Origin: a virus
Strand: one strand, 5' to 3'
Virus record (IMG/VR): IMGVR_UViG_3300000101_000054
Coordinates: 1 to 37,249 of that record
DNA: 37,249 nt
Shown here: piece by piece, positions 7,664 through 17,514 of the stretch
How positions within the stretch are numbered: the first letter of the stretch is position 1
Layout of the letters: every line of letters starts with the position of its first letter
Translations under genes and position numbers: made by a program
The notes under the pieces: model-generated
What the model was told of the DNA's origin: nothing
What the model saw: only the letters and a program-made list of their open reading frames with translations
Database searches by the model: none

Positions 7664-10600
7664 ATGGCAGATATTAAAATCTCACAATTGAACACACTCC
7701 CCGCCGCAGATCTCAAGGATAGTGATGTTTTAATTATAAATGACGTTAGTGTCGCGACCACCAAACAAATAACGTTTGGGAATCTGCTAGCAGACTACAC
7801 TAAGAATGTCGTAGACTCAGGAACAGGCGCAAAGGTTGCGGGTGACTTCAACGTTACCAACGAACTTACTATCGGGGGTGACACATTCACCACAGGTAAA
7901 GTGACGTTTGGTTCTTTACAGGACTACACAGAAGGAGTCTTTGTTAGTAAGTTTGTCGACGCTGCGGACGGCATCTCTAATAATCTAACTGACTCTTCTA
8001 TACCTACTTCCAAAGCGGTGTTCGATTATGTCACAACGGCAACTACTGCAAACATTGCGGGTAAACTCAAAGTAGATTCTGCGGGTGAACAAGTACTATT
8101 ATACCCCACAATGGTTTCAAATGCAACTAGTGTTGGAGATTCAGTAAAGACTGATCCAGATCTTTCCTATAACGCATTGACTCGTACATTGACCGCAGGT
8201 AATATTATACCTCTGGCGGACTCTGAATATGATCTAGGTTCTGTATCCAGAAAGTGGAAGGATCTGTATCTCAGTGGTAGTACCATCTACCTTGGTGACA
8301 AGAGAATTGAAGTTCAGGGTGATAATGTAAACTTTGCAGACGCAACCAACCTCCTTGTAAGTGGTGAGATCATTGAGGGTGGTGGAAGTGGTGTTGCGGG
8401 AGAAAGTCCAACCTTTGTAAAACTAGAACCTCTTAATGGTACAGTCATACATTACGACAGTACCGGTACCGTAGAGAGTTCAACGTTGAACTTCCAAGCA
8501 ACTGCCCAAAACTTTAAGGCAGACTCCGACAGAACCTTCCAGTTCTTCGTAGACAATGTACTAAAACAATCTAGTACAAGTCAGAATACTACTACAACAT
8601 TCCAGTTACCTGACAATCTAGAACCTGCCGCAGGCGCATCAAAACTACTTAAAGTATCCGTACTTAACGCTTCAGGGGATTCCTCTGCAAACGATTTTGT
8701 TTCCATAATTGGTGTCAGAGACGGAGCTTCAGGAGCGCAGGGTGCTGATGGTGTAGGTGCGCCCGGTGACAGTGGTGAGACAGGTATTCCCGCAGTCACT
8801 GGTAATCTTACAAACTCTGTTCACTCAGAACCCGCAGATAGTGCAGGTGTGTTAACCGGTTCTCTTGGAGATGCTGGTGGTGTTTTCGAAGTACTTGTTG
8901 GTGGTACAGATGTCACAGGTAATGGTAGTATAACATACTCGGTTCAATCAGAAGTTGGTATTGACGCAACTATTGGATCCAATGGTACATACACGATCGG
9001 TTCATTCGACAGTGTTGGTGCTCATTCCGGTACCGCTAATCTGCGAGCAGTTGTCGCTGCATCGTTGATTCCCGGCAGTTCTTCATCCGTAACTATTAAT
9101 AAAACATACAGTATTGCCAAACTAATAGGTGGTTCTGGTAAGGACGGGGATGAAGGCCCATCTGGTAGTGATGCACGTGCAGTAAAAGTATTACCTCTCA
9201 ATGGTCAAGTAGTACGATTCGATAGTGCAGGTGCAGAAGCAGATACCTTAACATTCCGTGCAGTACCAGAAAATGGCGCAAACACCTTATCGTATAAGTG
9301 GTCTATTAAAGACGCAAATGCCGCAGATGGTACATATGTTGTAAAACAGAATGGTGGCCCTGACTACACTCTTGCTGACGGTGACGAACCTTCTATATCA
9401 GGTGTCAAAGTAATCAAGTGTGAGATGTTTGAAAACACTAATGGATCAGACAGTGCAGAAAAAGCACAAGACATCGTTTCTGTGTTTGGTCTTGTAAATG
9501 GTTTCGAAACAAACGGTCACTTAACAAACGAAGCACACATTGAACCCGCAGACTCTACTGGTGCACCAACTACCGCATTGAATGATGGTGGTGGTACATT
9601 CAAAGTCTTCTTAGGTTCTCAAGACATTACTACTGGTAATGGTGTAACCTTTGCAAACACAGCCAACACCGGTATCAATGTAGGTATCAACTCCACAACG
9701 GGTGTCTATACTCTAAACAGTTTTGCAAGTAATGCAACTGTACTGGGTACTGCGGTCTTCACTGCGACTATTCCTCATGCGGTAATACCCGGCGTTGGAA
9801 TAGACAAAGTAATCGAAAGACAATACTCGGTCGCAAAATCTGTCCGTGGTAGTACTGGCCCTCAAGGAACAAGTGCGGGTGATGCAGGTCTTAACGCACG
9901 ATCCGTTAAACTAATTCCAAATGCAGGTCAAGTCATTCGGTATGCACCAGATGGTACTACTGAAACCGACACTTTGACATTTACCGCAGAGAATAACGAT
10001 GAGTTTACTGGTACTGAGAACTGGAGTTTCCTACTCAAGAAAGGTGCAGGTGCAAGTTTTGTTGAGGAACAAGCGCAAGGTGCAAGTAGTACTTTCACTC
10101 TTGCTGACAATGACGAACCTGGCGTCGATTCCGCATATGTAGTACAAGTAAGATCATACGAAGATAACGTTGTCAAAGCAAAAGACTTCGTCACAGTATT
10201 TGGTTTACAGGAAGGTGCTGCAATCTCAGCATTCCTAACCAACGAAGCACACGTGGAAGCATACGATTCTGCGGGAGTTATCATCGGAGATCTCACTGAT
10301 GCAGGTGGTACCTTTAAGGTATTCCGTGGTAACACTGAAATCACTTCTAACTGTACCTTTACAGTAGACGATGAGACTGGAGTTGATGTAAGTATCAACG
10401 CAAGTAACGGTGTGTATACTGTCGCTTCTGCAAGTGCAGCTAAAGGATTTGCTGACTTCCAAGTAACCGTCCCACAAACACAGATACCTAATGCTACTGG
10501 TGACATGTTAATCGATAAAAGATATTCATTTACCAAGTCTCAACGTGGTGGTGATGGTGCTGATCCGCAAGATCCGGACGATCCAGCAGATGTAGTTATT

Positions 10601-11665
10601 AATGACTTAGACAACGAGAGTCATACCATTCCTACAGATGAAGATGGTAACAATGGTAACTTTAGTGGTGCAACTACCACTTGGACTATCTATTTAAACG
10701 GGGTTGATGATACTTCTAACTGGACTATTAGTACTAACGCCAACAACTGTTCAATAACTGGTGCTAATACTAAGACAGTCACAGTTACTGCTCTTACTCA
10801 AGATGTAGGTAACGTGACATTCTCTGCAACTAAAACTGGTTATCCAGCTCAGAGTGCAAAGTTTAGTCTCAATAAATCGAGAGCTGGTGACGCAGGTACC
10901 CCCGCAACTGTATACAGACTTCTAACCTCTGCGAGTGTTATTAAAGCAAACCAGAATAACACTATTCATACACCTGCGACATTAACTATGTCACAACAAC
11001 GTGTTATCGGAAACGGTACACCTACTGTTGGTGACTATGGTAAGATAACTTACTTTGTGACCAATGCAGGTACTGAAGGTGCTGGGGTAAATATCACCAG
11101 TCAAAGTGGAACATACACACTTGCGGACAGTGATGAGTCAATTCGTATCGAACAGATTGTTGGAACTACTGTTGTAGACACAGAAACGGTTCCCGTAGTA
11201 ACTGACGGAACTGCTGGATCTGGTGGAAGTGGATCGAGAGGTGCGGGTAGATGGCATATCGATGTTGATGCGGTCAACTACGCATCAGCGACTGCGACTG
11301 GTGCACTTCCTGCCTCTGCTGCGGATGCAGCGGAAGCATGGGACGAAGGTGTTTATGTCGGAGATGCGCCTGGCGCTGAGGTCTCAGGAGACCAAGCGTG
11401 GTTCTACAAGGGTACTATAAGTACACCAACTTCACAGAAGGTGTACATCTATAACGGTACCACGTGGATAGAACAGACTGAAGCAATCGATGGAAACCTT
11501 ATCGTTGCAGGTACTGTTACTGCGGATGAGTTTGCGACAGGATTCTCTAATACAAATACTAACTCTAACGTTGGTCAGACTATTATTGCAGGTGACAAGA
11601 TTACTATTAAGAGTTATACTGGTGGTGCTTATGTTACACGAGTATTGATCGGAGATCTATCGTAA
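7664..11665 (+). CDS. Very long tail fibre with collagen-like linkers and repeated domains
   Basis: The protein has 1333 residues. The N-terminal module MADIKISQLNTLPAADLKDS is shared with the preceding fibre. About residues 185-210 carry the fibre motif YDLGSVSRKWKDLYLSGSTI. Three large repeats follow, beginning near residues 252, 507 and 748 (VKLEPLNG, VKVLPLNG, VKLIPNAG). Each has a beta-domain, a collagen-like Gly-X-Y stretch (for example GASGAQGADGVGAPG) and an N..H.EPADS..GV/A element. A fourth, more divergent section leads to a C-terminal DGNLIVAGTVTADEF segment, similar to the C-terminal parts of host-specificity (J-like/DUF1983) proteins. No peptidase or lyase motif was seen. This is the likely main receptor-reaching fibre. 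Similarities are by eye. Confidence 0.82.
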   Translation: MADIKISQLNTLPAADLKDSDVLIINDVSVATTKQITFGNLLADYTKNVVDSGTGAKVAGDFNVTNELTIGGDTFTTGKVTFGSLQDYTEGVFVSKFVDAADGISNNLTDSSIPTSKAVFDYVTTATTANIAGKLKVDSAGEQVLLYPTMVSNATSVGDSVKTDPDLSYNALTRTLTAGNIIPLADSEYDLGSVSRKWKDLYLSGSTIYLGDKRIEVQGDNVNFADATNLLVSGEIIEGGGSGVAGESPTFVKLEPLNGTVIHYDSTGTVESSTLNFQATAQNFKADSDRTFQFFVDNVLKQSSTSQNTTTTFQLPDNLEPAAGASKLLKVSVLNASGDSSANDFVSIIGVRDGASGAQGADGVGAPGDSGETGIPAVTGNLTNSVHSEPADSAGVLTGSLGDAGGVFEVLVGGTDVTGNGSITYSVQSEVGIDATIGSNGTYTIGSFDSVGAHSGTANLRAVVAASLIPGSSSSVTINKTYSIAKLIGGSGKDGDEGPSGSDARAVKVLPLNGQVVRFDSAGAEADTLTFRAVPENGANTLSYKWSIKDANAADGTYVVKQNGGPDYTLADGDEPSISGVKVIKCEMFENTNGSDSAEKAQDIVSVFGLVNGFETNGHLTNEAHIEPADSTGAPTTALNDGGGTFKVFLGSQDITTGNGVTFANTANTGINVGINSTTGVYTLNSFASNATVLGTAVFTATIPHAVIPGVGIDKVIERQYSVAKSVRGSTGPQGTSAGDAGLNARSVKLIPNAGQVIRYAPDGTTETDTLTFTAENNDEFTGTENWSFLLKKGAGASFVEEQAQGASSTFTLADNDEPGVDSAYVVQVRSYEDNVVKAKDFVTVFGLQEGAAISAFLTNEAHVEAYDSAGVIIGDLTDAGGTFKVFRGNTEITSNCTFTVDDETGVDVSINASNGVYTVASASAAKGFADFQVTVPQTQIPNATGDMLIDKRYSFTKSQRGGDGADPQDPDDPADVVINDLDNESHTIPTDEDGNNGNFSGATTTWTIYLNGVDDTSNWTISTNANNCSITGANTKTVTVTALTQDVGNVTFSATKTGYPAQSAKFSLNKSRAGDAGTPATVYRLLTSASVIKANQNNTIHTPATLTMSQQRVIGNGTPTVGDYGKITYFVTNAGTEGAGVNITSQSGTYTLADSDESIRIEQIVGTTVVDTETVPVVTDGTAGSGGSGSRGAGRWHIDVDAVNYASATATGALPASAADAAEAWDEGVYVGDAPGAEVSGDQAWFYKGTISTPTSQKVYIYNGTTWIEQTEAIDGNLIVAGTVTADEFATGFSNTNTNSNVGQTIIAGDKITIKSYTGGAYVTRVLIGDLS
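8416..10560 (+). repeat. Three ~0.7-kb direct coding repeats in the long fibre gene
   Basis: Copies begin near 8416, 9182 and 9904 (spacing about 766 and 722 bp). They are recognised by matching translated landmarks: the V(K/R).LP.NGQV(V/I)R start, a DFV(S/T)VFGL-type segment, LTNEAH.E..DS, and a final Y(S/T).AKS.RG leading into Gly-rich linkers. Similarity is clearer in protein than in DNA. Confidence 0.75.
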
Positions 11666-11666
11666 G

Positions 11667-12407
11667 ATGGCCGCAGTTTGGAACACCACATTTGATTCTG
11701 GTAGATTTTTTATCTATGCCAGCACCACCACGGTTGTAGGATACTCTACGTCAGATTATCTGACTGGGGGTCAGACAATGGGTGCGCTCGCGGACACTGG
11801 TGCAGATATGTACAGTGGTGCCACTTTGGAAGAGTTTTACTTTTACGGAGACAATAGTACCACTGGTAACGGTTACATATTCATGCAGTTTAATGGAAAT
11901 GTAACTGGTGCATGGACTCATGTAAAGATTGGGCCTACTATTTTTCAGTATGGCGATTTCACTAGAACTTTAACTGGTGGTAAGACTCAGTTCAAATATC
12001 AATACAACCACAAGACAAGTGATGCGCCACATGGATTTCCGGACTTTGTCAGTAGCGGATTTATTGGTCGTACACGATTGACTTTTCATGATTCTGCACC
12101 TACAGTTGCTGTTAAATATGGAGTTGAGATTAGAAACACAAGTAATAATAGAACATGGACAAATGATGAAGAACATGTTCTAGTTTGTGCGGCAGGTGTT
12201 GCGAATGTTACCGAAGACAATCCAGTAGGATATGTCACGGTCTATGCGGACAATGTTGATAGGGTTTCAATATGGTTGTTAGACACCGATAACGATAACG
12301 CACCATATGCCATATCTGTTAGCAACATCACGAGCACTAGTTTCCGAATAAATAATGGTTCTTTAGACACACAATCAATCGGTTATACTGCATTTAGGAC
12401 ATCATAA
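11667..12407 (+). CDS. Tail-fibre-associated protein, DUF6453-like C-terminal half
   Basis: The protein has 246 residues and starts 1 base after the long fibre ends. The N-terminal half is aromatic and beta-rich (LEEFYFYGDNSTTGNGYIF) and unlike its neighbours. From about residue 150, VKYGVEIRNTSNNRTWTNDE resembles the start of the next protein (YGIEVTRPSTGKYVLNTEE), so the two share a small beta-sandwich domain. This domain reminds me of the phage family DUF6453, but that is not confirmed. The position between the fibre and a tail assembly chaperone suggests a fibre tip or receptor-binding subunit. The function is unproven. Confidence 0.7.
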   Translation: MAAVWNTTFDSGRFFIYASTTTVVGYSTSDYLTGGQTMGALADTGADMYSGATLEEFYFYGDNSTTGNGYIFMQFNGNVTGAWTHVKIGPTIFQYGDFTRTLTGGKTQFKYQYNHKTSDAPHGFPDFVSSGFIGRTRLTFHDSAPTVAVKYGVEIRNTSNNRTWTNDEEHVLVCAAGVANVTEDNPVGYVTVYADNVDRVSIWLLDTDNDNAPYAISVSNITSTSFRINNGSLDTQSIGYTAFRTS

Positions 12408-13081
12408 TGGCATACGGTATCGAAGTTACAAGACCATCAACAGGTAAGTATGTCCTTAACACCGAAGAAGGTATTACTGGTGTAACGACATGGGAAACTG
12501 GTTCTGCTAGTTCAGTGACCTTTTTCTCGGACGACATTTTGTTGTTTAAACCTACGGTAGCGAGTATGACCAGTGGTTCGTCAAGATGGATCACTGCGGA
12601 AATGACAAGTAACGGTTTACAAACCCAATGTGATTTTTTGTTGTGTTATGAAGGAACAGGGGATGGGGCTAACCCAACCACTTGTGACTATATAGTACTT
12701 AGAGCAGCGACTAATGCTACCTCTTATGGTGATTATGGTCTTAAACAATTTGGTGAAGATGGTACGACTGTAACGTTTGACAGTACTATTCATGCAAAGA
12801 CAGGAAACTTTCATATAGATGATATTGGTAGTTCACCATACAGTCACCAGACATTGTTGCATAGTTATGATGATGAACGTTATGTGAATGCAGGTCTTTG
12901 TTATTATGATACAATGACTAACCTAATTATACGGCGTGGTGTTAGATTCAGTAACGGACATTCGACATATGGCACCGCCACTCGAATCTGGAACCAACAA
13001 TTTTCACCATACAGCAACACAAACCCAACCTCGTTTGGTATTTACTTTTCGGGGAAAGAAAGGATATATGGAGACTACTAA
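12407..13081 (+). CDS. Small beta-rich fibre-tip-like protein (DUF6453-like)
   Basis: The protein has 224 residues. It starts on the last base of the previous stop codon and ends on the first base of the following start codon, so the three genes are translationally coupled. It begins MAYGIEVTRPSTGKYVLNTE, a pattern of small phage proteins in the DUF6453 style (by memory). The rest is rich in Tyr, Thr and Ser with several Cys (about residues 73, 76 and 91). No enzymatic motif is visible. Its placement directly before a tail-assembly chaperone fits an adhesin whose folding needs help. This is inference from context. Confidence 0.68.
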   Translation: MAYGIEVTRPSTGKYVLNTEEGITGVTTWETGSASSVTFFSDDILLFKPTVASMTSGSSRWITAEMTSNGLQTQCDFLLCYEGTGDGANPTTCDYIVLRAATNATSYGDYGLKQFGEDGTTVTFDSTIHAKTGNFHIDDIGSSPYSHQTLLHSYDDERYVNAGLCYYDTMTNLIIRRGVRFSNGHSTYGTATRIWNQQFSPYSNTNPTSFGIYFSGKERIYGDY

Positions 13082-13554
13082 TGAGTGATGATTATGCTCA
13101 AAATGTCGCGTTGGTCAACAGTCAAGGGACTGTAGTTCAAATCGCTGCAAATAACGGATTCTATGGCGCAGATGGCACCGATCAAGGTGGATTGACAGTC
13201 AGACGGATTCAGAACGCATTGGGTATGAGTTTTGTAGAATGGATGGACACCAAATGGCACAACGGAACCGATTGGCAAGATTTGCCTGCTAAACCTAATA
13301 AACATGCATCTTGGAATGGTACAGAATGGACTTGGAGTAGTGATGCGTTGTTAGCAGATATACGCCAACAGAGAACTAACAAGTTGTGGGCATGTGACTA
13401 CGCTATCCTTCCAGACTCTCCTTTCTCTGATTCAGACAAGGCATTGGTAACTACTTACAGGACTCAATTGAGAGACTTGCCATCATCCCTAGACATGTCT
13501 ACAATAGACAATGTTTCGGATGTCACGTGGCCAACTCCTCCAGCGTGTCTCTAA
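13081..13554 (+). CDS. Tail assembly chaperone-like protein (Phage_tail_APC type)
   Basis: The protein has 157 residues. The C-terminal ~65 residues (L.DIRQQRTNKLWACDY, then LPDSPFSDSDKALVTTYRTQ, LRDLP and V.WPTPP) match the pattern of the phage tail assembly chaperone family, where R..LL..TDW..LPD.PL......W..YRQ.LRD is typical. The N-terminal half includes a W-rich section (WMDTKWHNGTDWQDLP; WNGTEWTWSS). It overlaps the previous gene by one base and is followed after 3 bases by the next. In other phages these proteins assist fibre folding or trimerisation and often sit right after the fibre gene, as here. Confidence 0.8.
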   Translation: MSDDYAQNVALVNSQGTVVQIAANNGFYGADGTDQGGLTVRRIQNALGMSFVEWMDTKWHNGTDWQDLPAKPNKHASWNGTEWTWSSDALLADIRQQRTNKLWACDYAILPDSPFSDSDKALVTTYRTQLRDLPSSLDMSTIDNVSDVTWPTPPACL

Positions 13555-13557
13555 GTT

Positions 13558-16500
13558 ATGCATAGTAACTTCTTAGATAAAAGACGGAGACATCTTCGTC
13601 TTCAACCTAATCAGGTAGATGTAGTTCTACCGGATCACTTCTCTACGTCTTATCCAAAGTTCATTAAGTTGTTGACGTACTACTATGAGTTTCTATCAGA
13701 AGAGAAGTCTACAGAACTACTCAGTCACTTGTTTGCGACACGTGACATCACAGAAACAGACATCACACTTTTATCTTACATTGAGGATGAGTTACTCTTA
13801 GGTGACTCGTACTTCGAGAGTTTTGCGACAGGCGATGCACAGAAACGTGCCGCTGCAAACTTCTCCAATACCCTATTCAGATCTAAGGGTACTAAGTTTG
13901 CGATTCAATGGTTCTTCCGATCCTTCTTTGGTATTGATGCAGAAATTGTTGAGACGCAAGAACAGATATTTAAGTTAAATGAAGTGGGTTCCGCAATTGG
14001 TGCTGAGTCATTACATTTCTTGACGGACGATAAACTCTACCAAACCTTTGCGTATCTGGTAAGATCTTCGGTACCTATCTCTGAGTGGAAAGACCTATTT
14101 AAGTTATTCGTTCACCCCGCAGGTATGTACCTCGGTGGAGAACTACTTGTTTCAGACCGTGTGTTCGCGGAAATGATTTCAACCCAATTAGTCGGTCAAG
14201 GACTTCCTACCGATGAGTTCGTAGCGGAAATGGTAAAGGTTGTTAATAGTTTAACCACCACTCCACCCGAGTTTGCAATTTGGGCACAGACTACTGCCCT
14301 CGATGGTTTCAAGATCGGAGATGCGGAACTCAATGGAGATTCTGCCGCAAGCAATGGGGACGTAGATGTCTTTGTTGCGGTTGGTTCGGGGACTGCCACA
14401 GCGGCACAAACTAAAAGGTGGTTAGATTTTGTTCTCCCATCTCTAAAAGAACAAGAATGGTATACAACATATTCCAGCCTCTACACCACAGAAGAAGGTA
14501 TAGTAACACGTAGAAAAAATGAAGTATATGCGGCTTATGTCGAACCGGATTCTGCGGAAGGTGAAGGCGTTAACTTCAGGGTTCGTCTTGTAGGTTCTAA
14601 TATACCCAGTCGAGGTGGTACATACGAGTACTATATCGACAAGGGTGAAACTAATATCGCAGACTTTGCGAATGGTGTACCTTTACCTGACTCGAACAAT
14701 AGACAAACTATTGTCATGAGAGACGACTCTGCGTCAGTCTATTTGCAGACCTTTGCTGACTCAGACGAAACTGAAACAGACGAAACCTTTCACGTACACT
14801 TCTTCGATGACGAAAATCGTGAGGTTGTTATACAACCCATAACAATACAGGACGTGGAGGCATCATATACGATTACCCCATCTCTTACAACAATAGATGA
14901 AGGTGATAGCGTACAGTTCTCCGTAGCGGGTTCTTTAGTGCCAAATAGTGGTTCTACTACACTGAAGTATCAAGTCATTCCTTCCGCGATAGATTCTGCG
15001 GATAGTGCGGACTTTGTTACGGGAACGTTTACAAACGACTTTACACCGTTACTCATTAGAGATGACAGTGGTTCTTTCAGTGTTCAAACAAAGGTAGATG
15101 GAGACAATGATACCACAGAAACTTTCCTTGTCAAGCTTTATACAGGAAGTAATATTCTCAAAGCAACATCGCCTCTGATTACAATCAACAACAAGGAACC
15201 AACATTCAGTGTATCCCCTGATCCTACTGTTACCGTAACAGAAGGTAATGATATCGAAATTGAGTTAACGGTAGATGCTACCACAGTAGGCACAACGGTA
15301 AACTACACTATTGGTGGAACAGATTCTCGTATCATCACTAAGACCGGATCGTTCGTTATCACTGCGACAACTGCAACATATGTTCTGTCCGCAACTGAAG
15401 CCTCAGATGTTTTTGAAACTGTAGGAGTTGTGTCGTTGGATCTCGTTACATCAAGTGGCGGTTTCTTTAATCCAGAGAGAGATCATGGCGGACAAATACA
15501 AATGGAGAATCAGACCGCTACGTTCCAGATTACACCTTCAATTGTTGGTGCACAGAACGGTGATGCTTTGAGTTTTAATGTTACAGGCACAAATATCGAA
15601 GACGGTATTCGAGCGGGTTACTATCTCGAACATGTCACAACTACAGATGCGGACTTTACTACAACTCCACCTGACTCAACTGGCCCTGTTGATATTACTT
15701 TCACAAGTAATTCAGGAACTGTGCCGTTCAACCTTGAAAACAACGGGGATTCGGACAACGAAGACTTCTTCTTTGTTTTGACTAACACGTCTGGTGAGGA
15801 AGTGGAACGATTGGGGTACACTATCATTGGTGATGCAACCTATGCGTTGACTACGCCAGCTGTGTCACAGGATGAAGGTGGGTCAATGCAGTCTATCTTC
15901 ACTACAAGTGCGCCAGATGGGTTGTACTACTATTATATCGCAGGTACGGTCAACGAAGACGACTTCAGTGCAGGTTGGTCAGATATAAGTAGTCGAGAGT
16001 CCTTTATTGTTGCAGGTAACAACGGAGTGATCAATTTAACGTTGGATCTGGATCAGAAGAGAGAAGGCACGGAATCCTTCAGAATATACGTCTCAGACAC
16101 CGCCAGTGGGTCTGTATTGGCGTCTACCGGTGACATATCAGTTAATGATACATCCTTACCCGTTTATACGATTGGGATGGGTACAAGTATACCAGAAGGT
16201 ACCACATTGTCTGGATATGTAATTCCTGATGCGGGTAACAACAACACCGAGAACATCTACGTTAACTTCAGGACAATCTCAAGTCCTGACAGTGCGGACA
16301 TCGTTACACCGCAACCTACTGCAAAGTCAATTAGTACTAATTCTGAGTTGTTTACTAGTGAAATTGGTGTCAAGGATTCTGCAACGGGTGGTATTACTGT
16401 TGAGATGACTGCACACATTGGTAGTTACACAGGCACACAGGTCGCATCTGATACTATAATCATACAGGACGCAACTCCATCTTATTCTCTTGTAACGAAT

Positions 16501-17502
16501 AAGACAAGTGACTCTGCGTCTGAAGGTGAAACAATACAGTTTACCTTTGATGGCACTAACGTTCCGACAGGTTCATATTACTATAACGTCAGTGATATAA
16601 GACCCAAGACAACTAGTAGTATAGTCAGTGCAAGTTCTCCGATAATTTATTTGTCAGACGTACAGAACCTCGTTACCGGTATGGAAGTGCGTGGGATTGA
16701 CTTCCCTTCTGGTTCTACGATAACAAGTATCAACACGGGTTCTGGATGGGTAAACATGTCTTCAAGTAACACCGAATCCGGAGCAGTTGCCGCAGGTACA
16801 GAAGTGCATTTTGCATTACCAGAAGTTTTTGATGACTTTGGTTCTTCATCTAACAAACCATTTGGAGAGATTTCTCACACAACTTCTACTTCCTCGACAT
16901 TCGATGTGGATATTGCGACAGATGCAGATCTACCTTCTCCGAGAATAGAGAACTATACCATGAATCTGGCTGCATCCTATGGTGCGACCGCAGTGAAAAC
17001 AAAGGCATTTACCATAGGAGACATGACGGTCTCAAGTGTACCTAATGTACAACGACCTCTTTTCTCTACAAACCCAGACAGTTTCGGTTCGATAGGTCAA
17101 TCTCCAGATATAGCAACCTCTTCGGTAATATTCAGTGGTACTGGTAGTCCTGTCGTAGGAACAGCGAGGGCACTAACCCTTTCTGCCGTAGGAAGTACTG
17201 ATACTGAACTATTGGGTGCTTGGGTTGATGACCTAGGTTCAGGTTTTGACGCAAGTGATTTTGAAATCCAAGCTACATTGGTCAGTCTAAATGGATCAAA
17301 TGCAGGTACTCCCGGCAACTTCGGAGTATGGGAAACGTTGGACGCCGACAGAACATGGAACGTGACAACTGCTGAACCGGGCGAAGGTAATGCCATCTAC
17401 TGTCAAGCACAAATCTCGTTTACATTACGCGAGATTGCAGACACGTCAAATGCGGTTACGTTTACATATTATCTGACAGCACTGACTGAAGATACAAACT
17501 AA
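13558..17502 (+). CDS. Baseplate/tail structural protein fused to Calx-beta-like repeats
   Basis: The protein has 1314 residues. The N-terminal ~210 (LPDHFSTSYPKFIKLLTYYY..., then FRSKGTKFAIQWFFRSFFGI and KLFVHPAGMYLGGELLVSD) resemble a baseplate-associated structural protein common in T4-like marine phages. From about residue 320 on there are at least seven beta-domains, each opening with an E-G pair before a strand (EGEGVNFRV, DEGDSVQFSV, TEGNDIEIEL, DEGGSMQS, PEGTTLSG, SEGETIQF). Most also have a D(D/N)..TETF-type turn, as in Calx-beta domains. The Asp/Glu-rich turns suggest calcium binding. The last ~180 residues are different and beta-rich. It starts 3 bases after the chaperone-like gene. 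A baseplate-anchored adhesive fibre is the likely role. Confidence 0.8.
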   Translation: MHSNFLDKRRRHLRLQPNQVDVVLPDHFSTSYPKFIKLLTYYYEFLSEEKSTELLSHLFATRDITETDITLLSYIEDELLLGDSYFESFATGDAQKRAAANFSNTLFRSKGTKFAIQWFFRSFFGIDAEIVETQEQIFKLNEVGSAIGAESLHFLTDDKLYQTFAYLVRSSVPISEWKDLFKLFVHPAGMYLGGELLVSDRVFAEMISTQLVGQGLPTDEFVAEMVKVVNSLTTTPPEFAIWAQTTALDGFKIGDAELNGDSAASNGDVDVFVAVGSGTATAAQTKRWLDFVLPSLKEQEWYTTYSSLYTTEEGIVTRRKNEVYAAYVEPDSAEGEGVNFRVRLVGSNIPSRGGTYEYYIDKGETNIADFANGVPLPDSNNRQTIVMRDDSASVYLQTFADSDETETDETFHVHFFDDENREVVIQPITIQDVEASYTITPSLTTIDEGDSVQFSVAGSLVPNSGSTTLKYQVIPSAIDSADSADFVTGTFTNDFTPLLIRDDSGSFSVQTKVDGDNDTTETFLVKLYTGSNILKATSPLITINNKEPTFSVSPDPTVTVTEGNDIEIELTVDATTVGTTVNYTIGGTDSRIITKTGSFVITATTATYVLSATEASDVFETVGVVSLDLVTSSGGFFNPERDHGGQIQMENQTATFQITPSIVGAQNGDALSFNVTGTNIEDGIRAGYYLEHVTTTDADFTTTPPDSTGPVDITFTSNSGTVPFNLENNGDSDNEDFFFVLTNTSGEEVERLGYTIIGDATYALTTPAVSQDEGGSMQSIFTTSAPDGLYYYYIAGTVNEDDFSAGWSDISSRESFIVAGNNGVINLTLDLDQKREGTESFRIYVSDTASGSVLASTGDISVNDTSLPVYTIGMGTSIPEGTTLSGYVIPDAGNNNTENIYVNFRTISSPDSADIVTPQPTAKSISTNSELFTSEIGVKDSATGGITVEMTAHIGSYTGTQVASDTIIIQDATPSYSLVTNKTSDSASEGETIQFTFDGTNVPTGSYYYNVSDIRPKTTSSIVSASSPIIYLSDVQNLVTGMEVRGIDFPSGSTITSINTGSGWVNMSSSNTESGAVAAGTEVHFALPEVFDDFGSSSNKPFGEISHTTSTSSTFDVDIATDADLPSPRIENYTMNLAASYGATAVKTKAFTIGDMTVSSVPNVQRPLFSTNPDSFGSIGQSPDIATSSVIFSGTGSPVVGTARALTLSAVGSTDTELLGAWVDDLGSGFDASDFEIQATLVSLNGSNAGTPGNFGVWETLDADRTWNVTTAEPGEGNAIYCQAQISFTLREIADTSNAVTFTYYLTALTEDTN
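14520..16980 (+). repeat. Divergent Calx-beta-like domain repeats
   Basis: About seven repeats of roughly 100-120 codons are recognised by the recurring E-G opening motif in translation. DNA identity between copies is low, which suggests old duplication rather than a recent expansion. Confidence 0.6.
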
Positions 17503-17514
17503 ACAGGATGATGT

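Noticed and set aside
11667-13554. A diversity-generating retroelement acting on fibre-tip genes
   Set aside because: No reverse transcriptase gene and no template/variable repeat pair with adenine-specific differences was seen.
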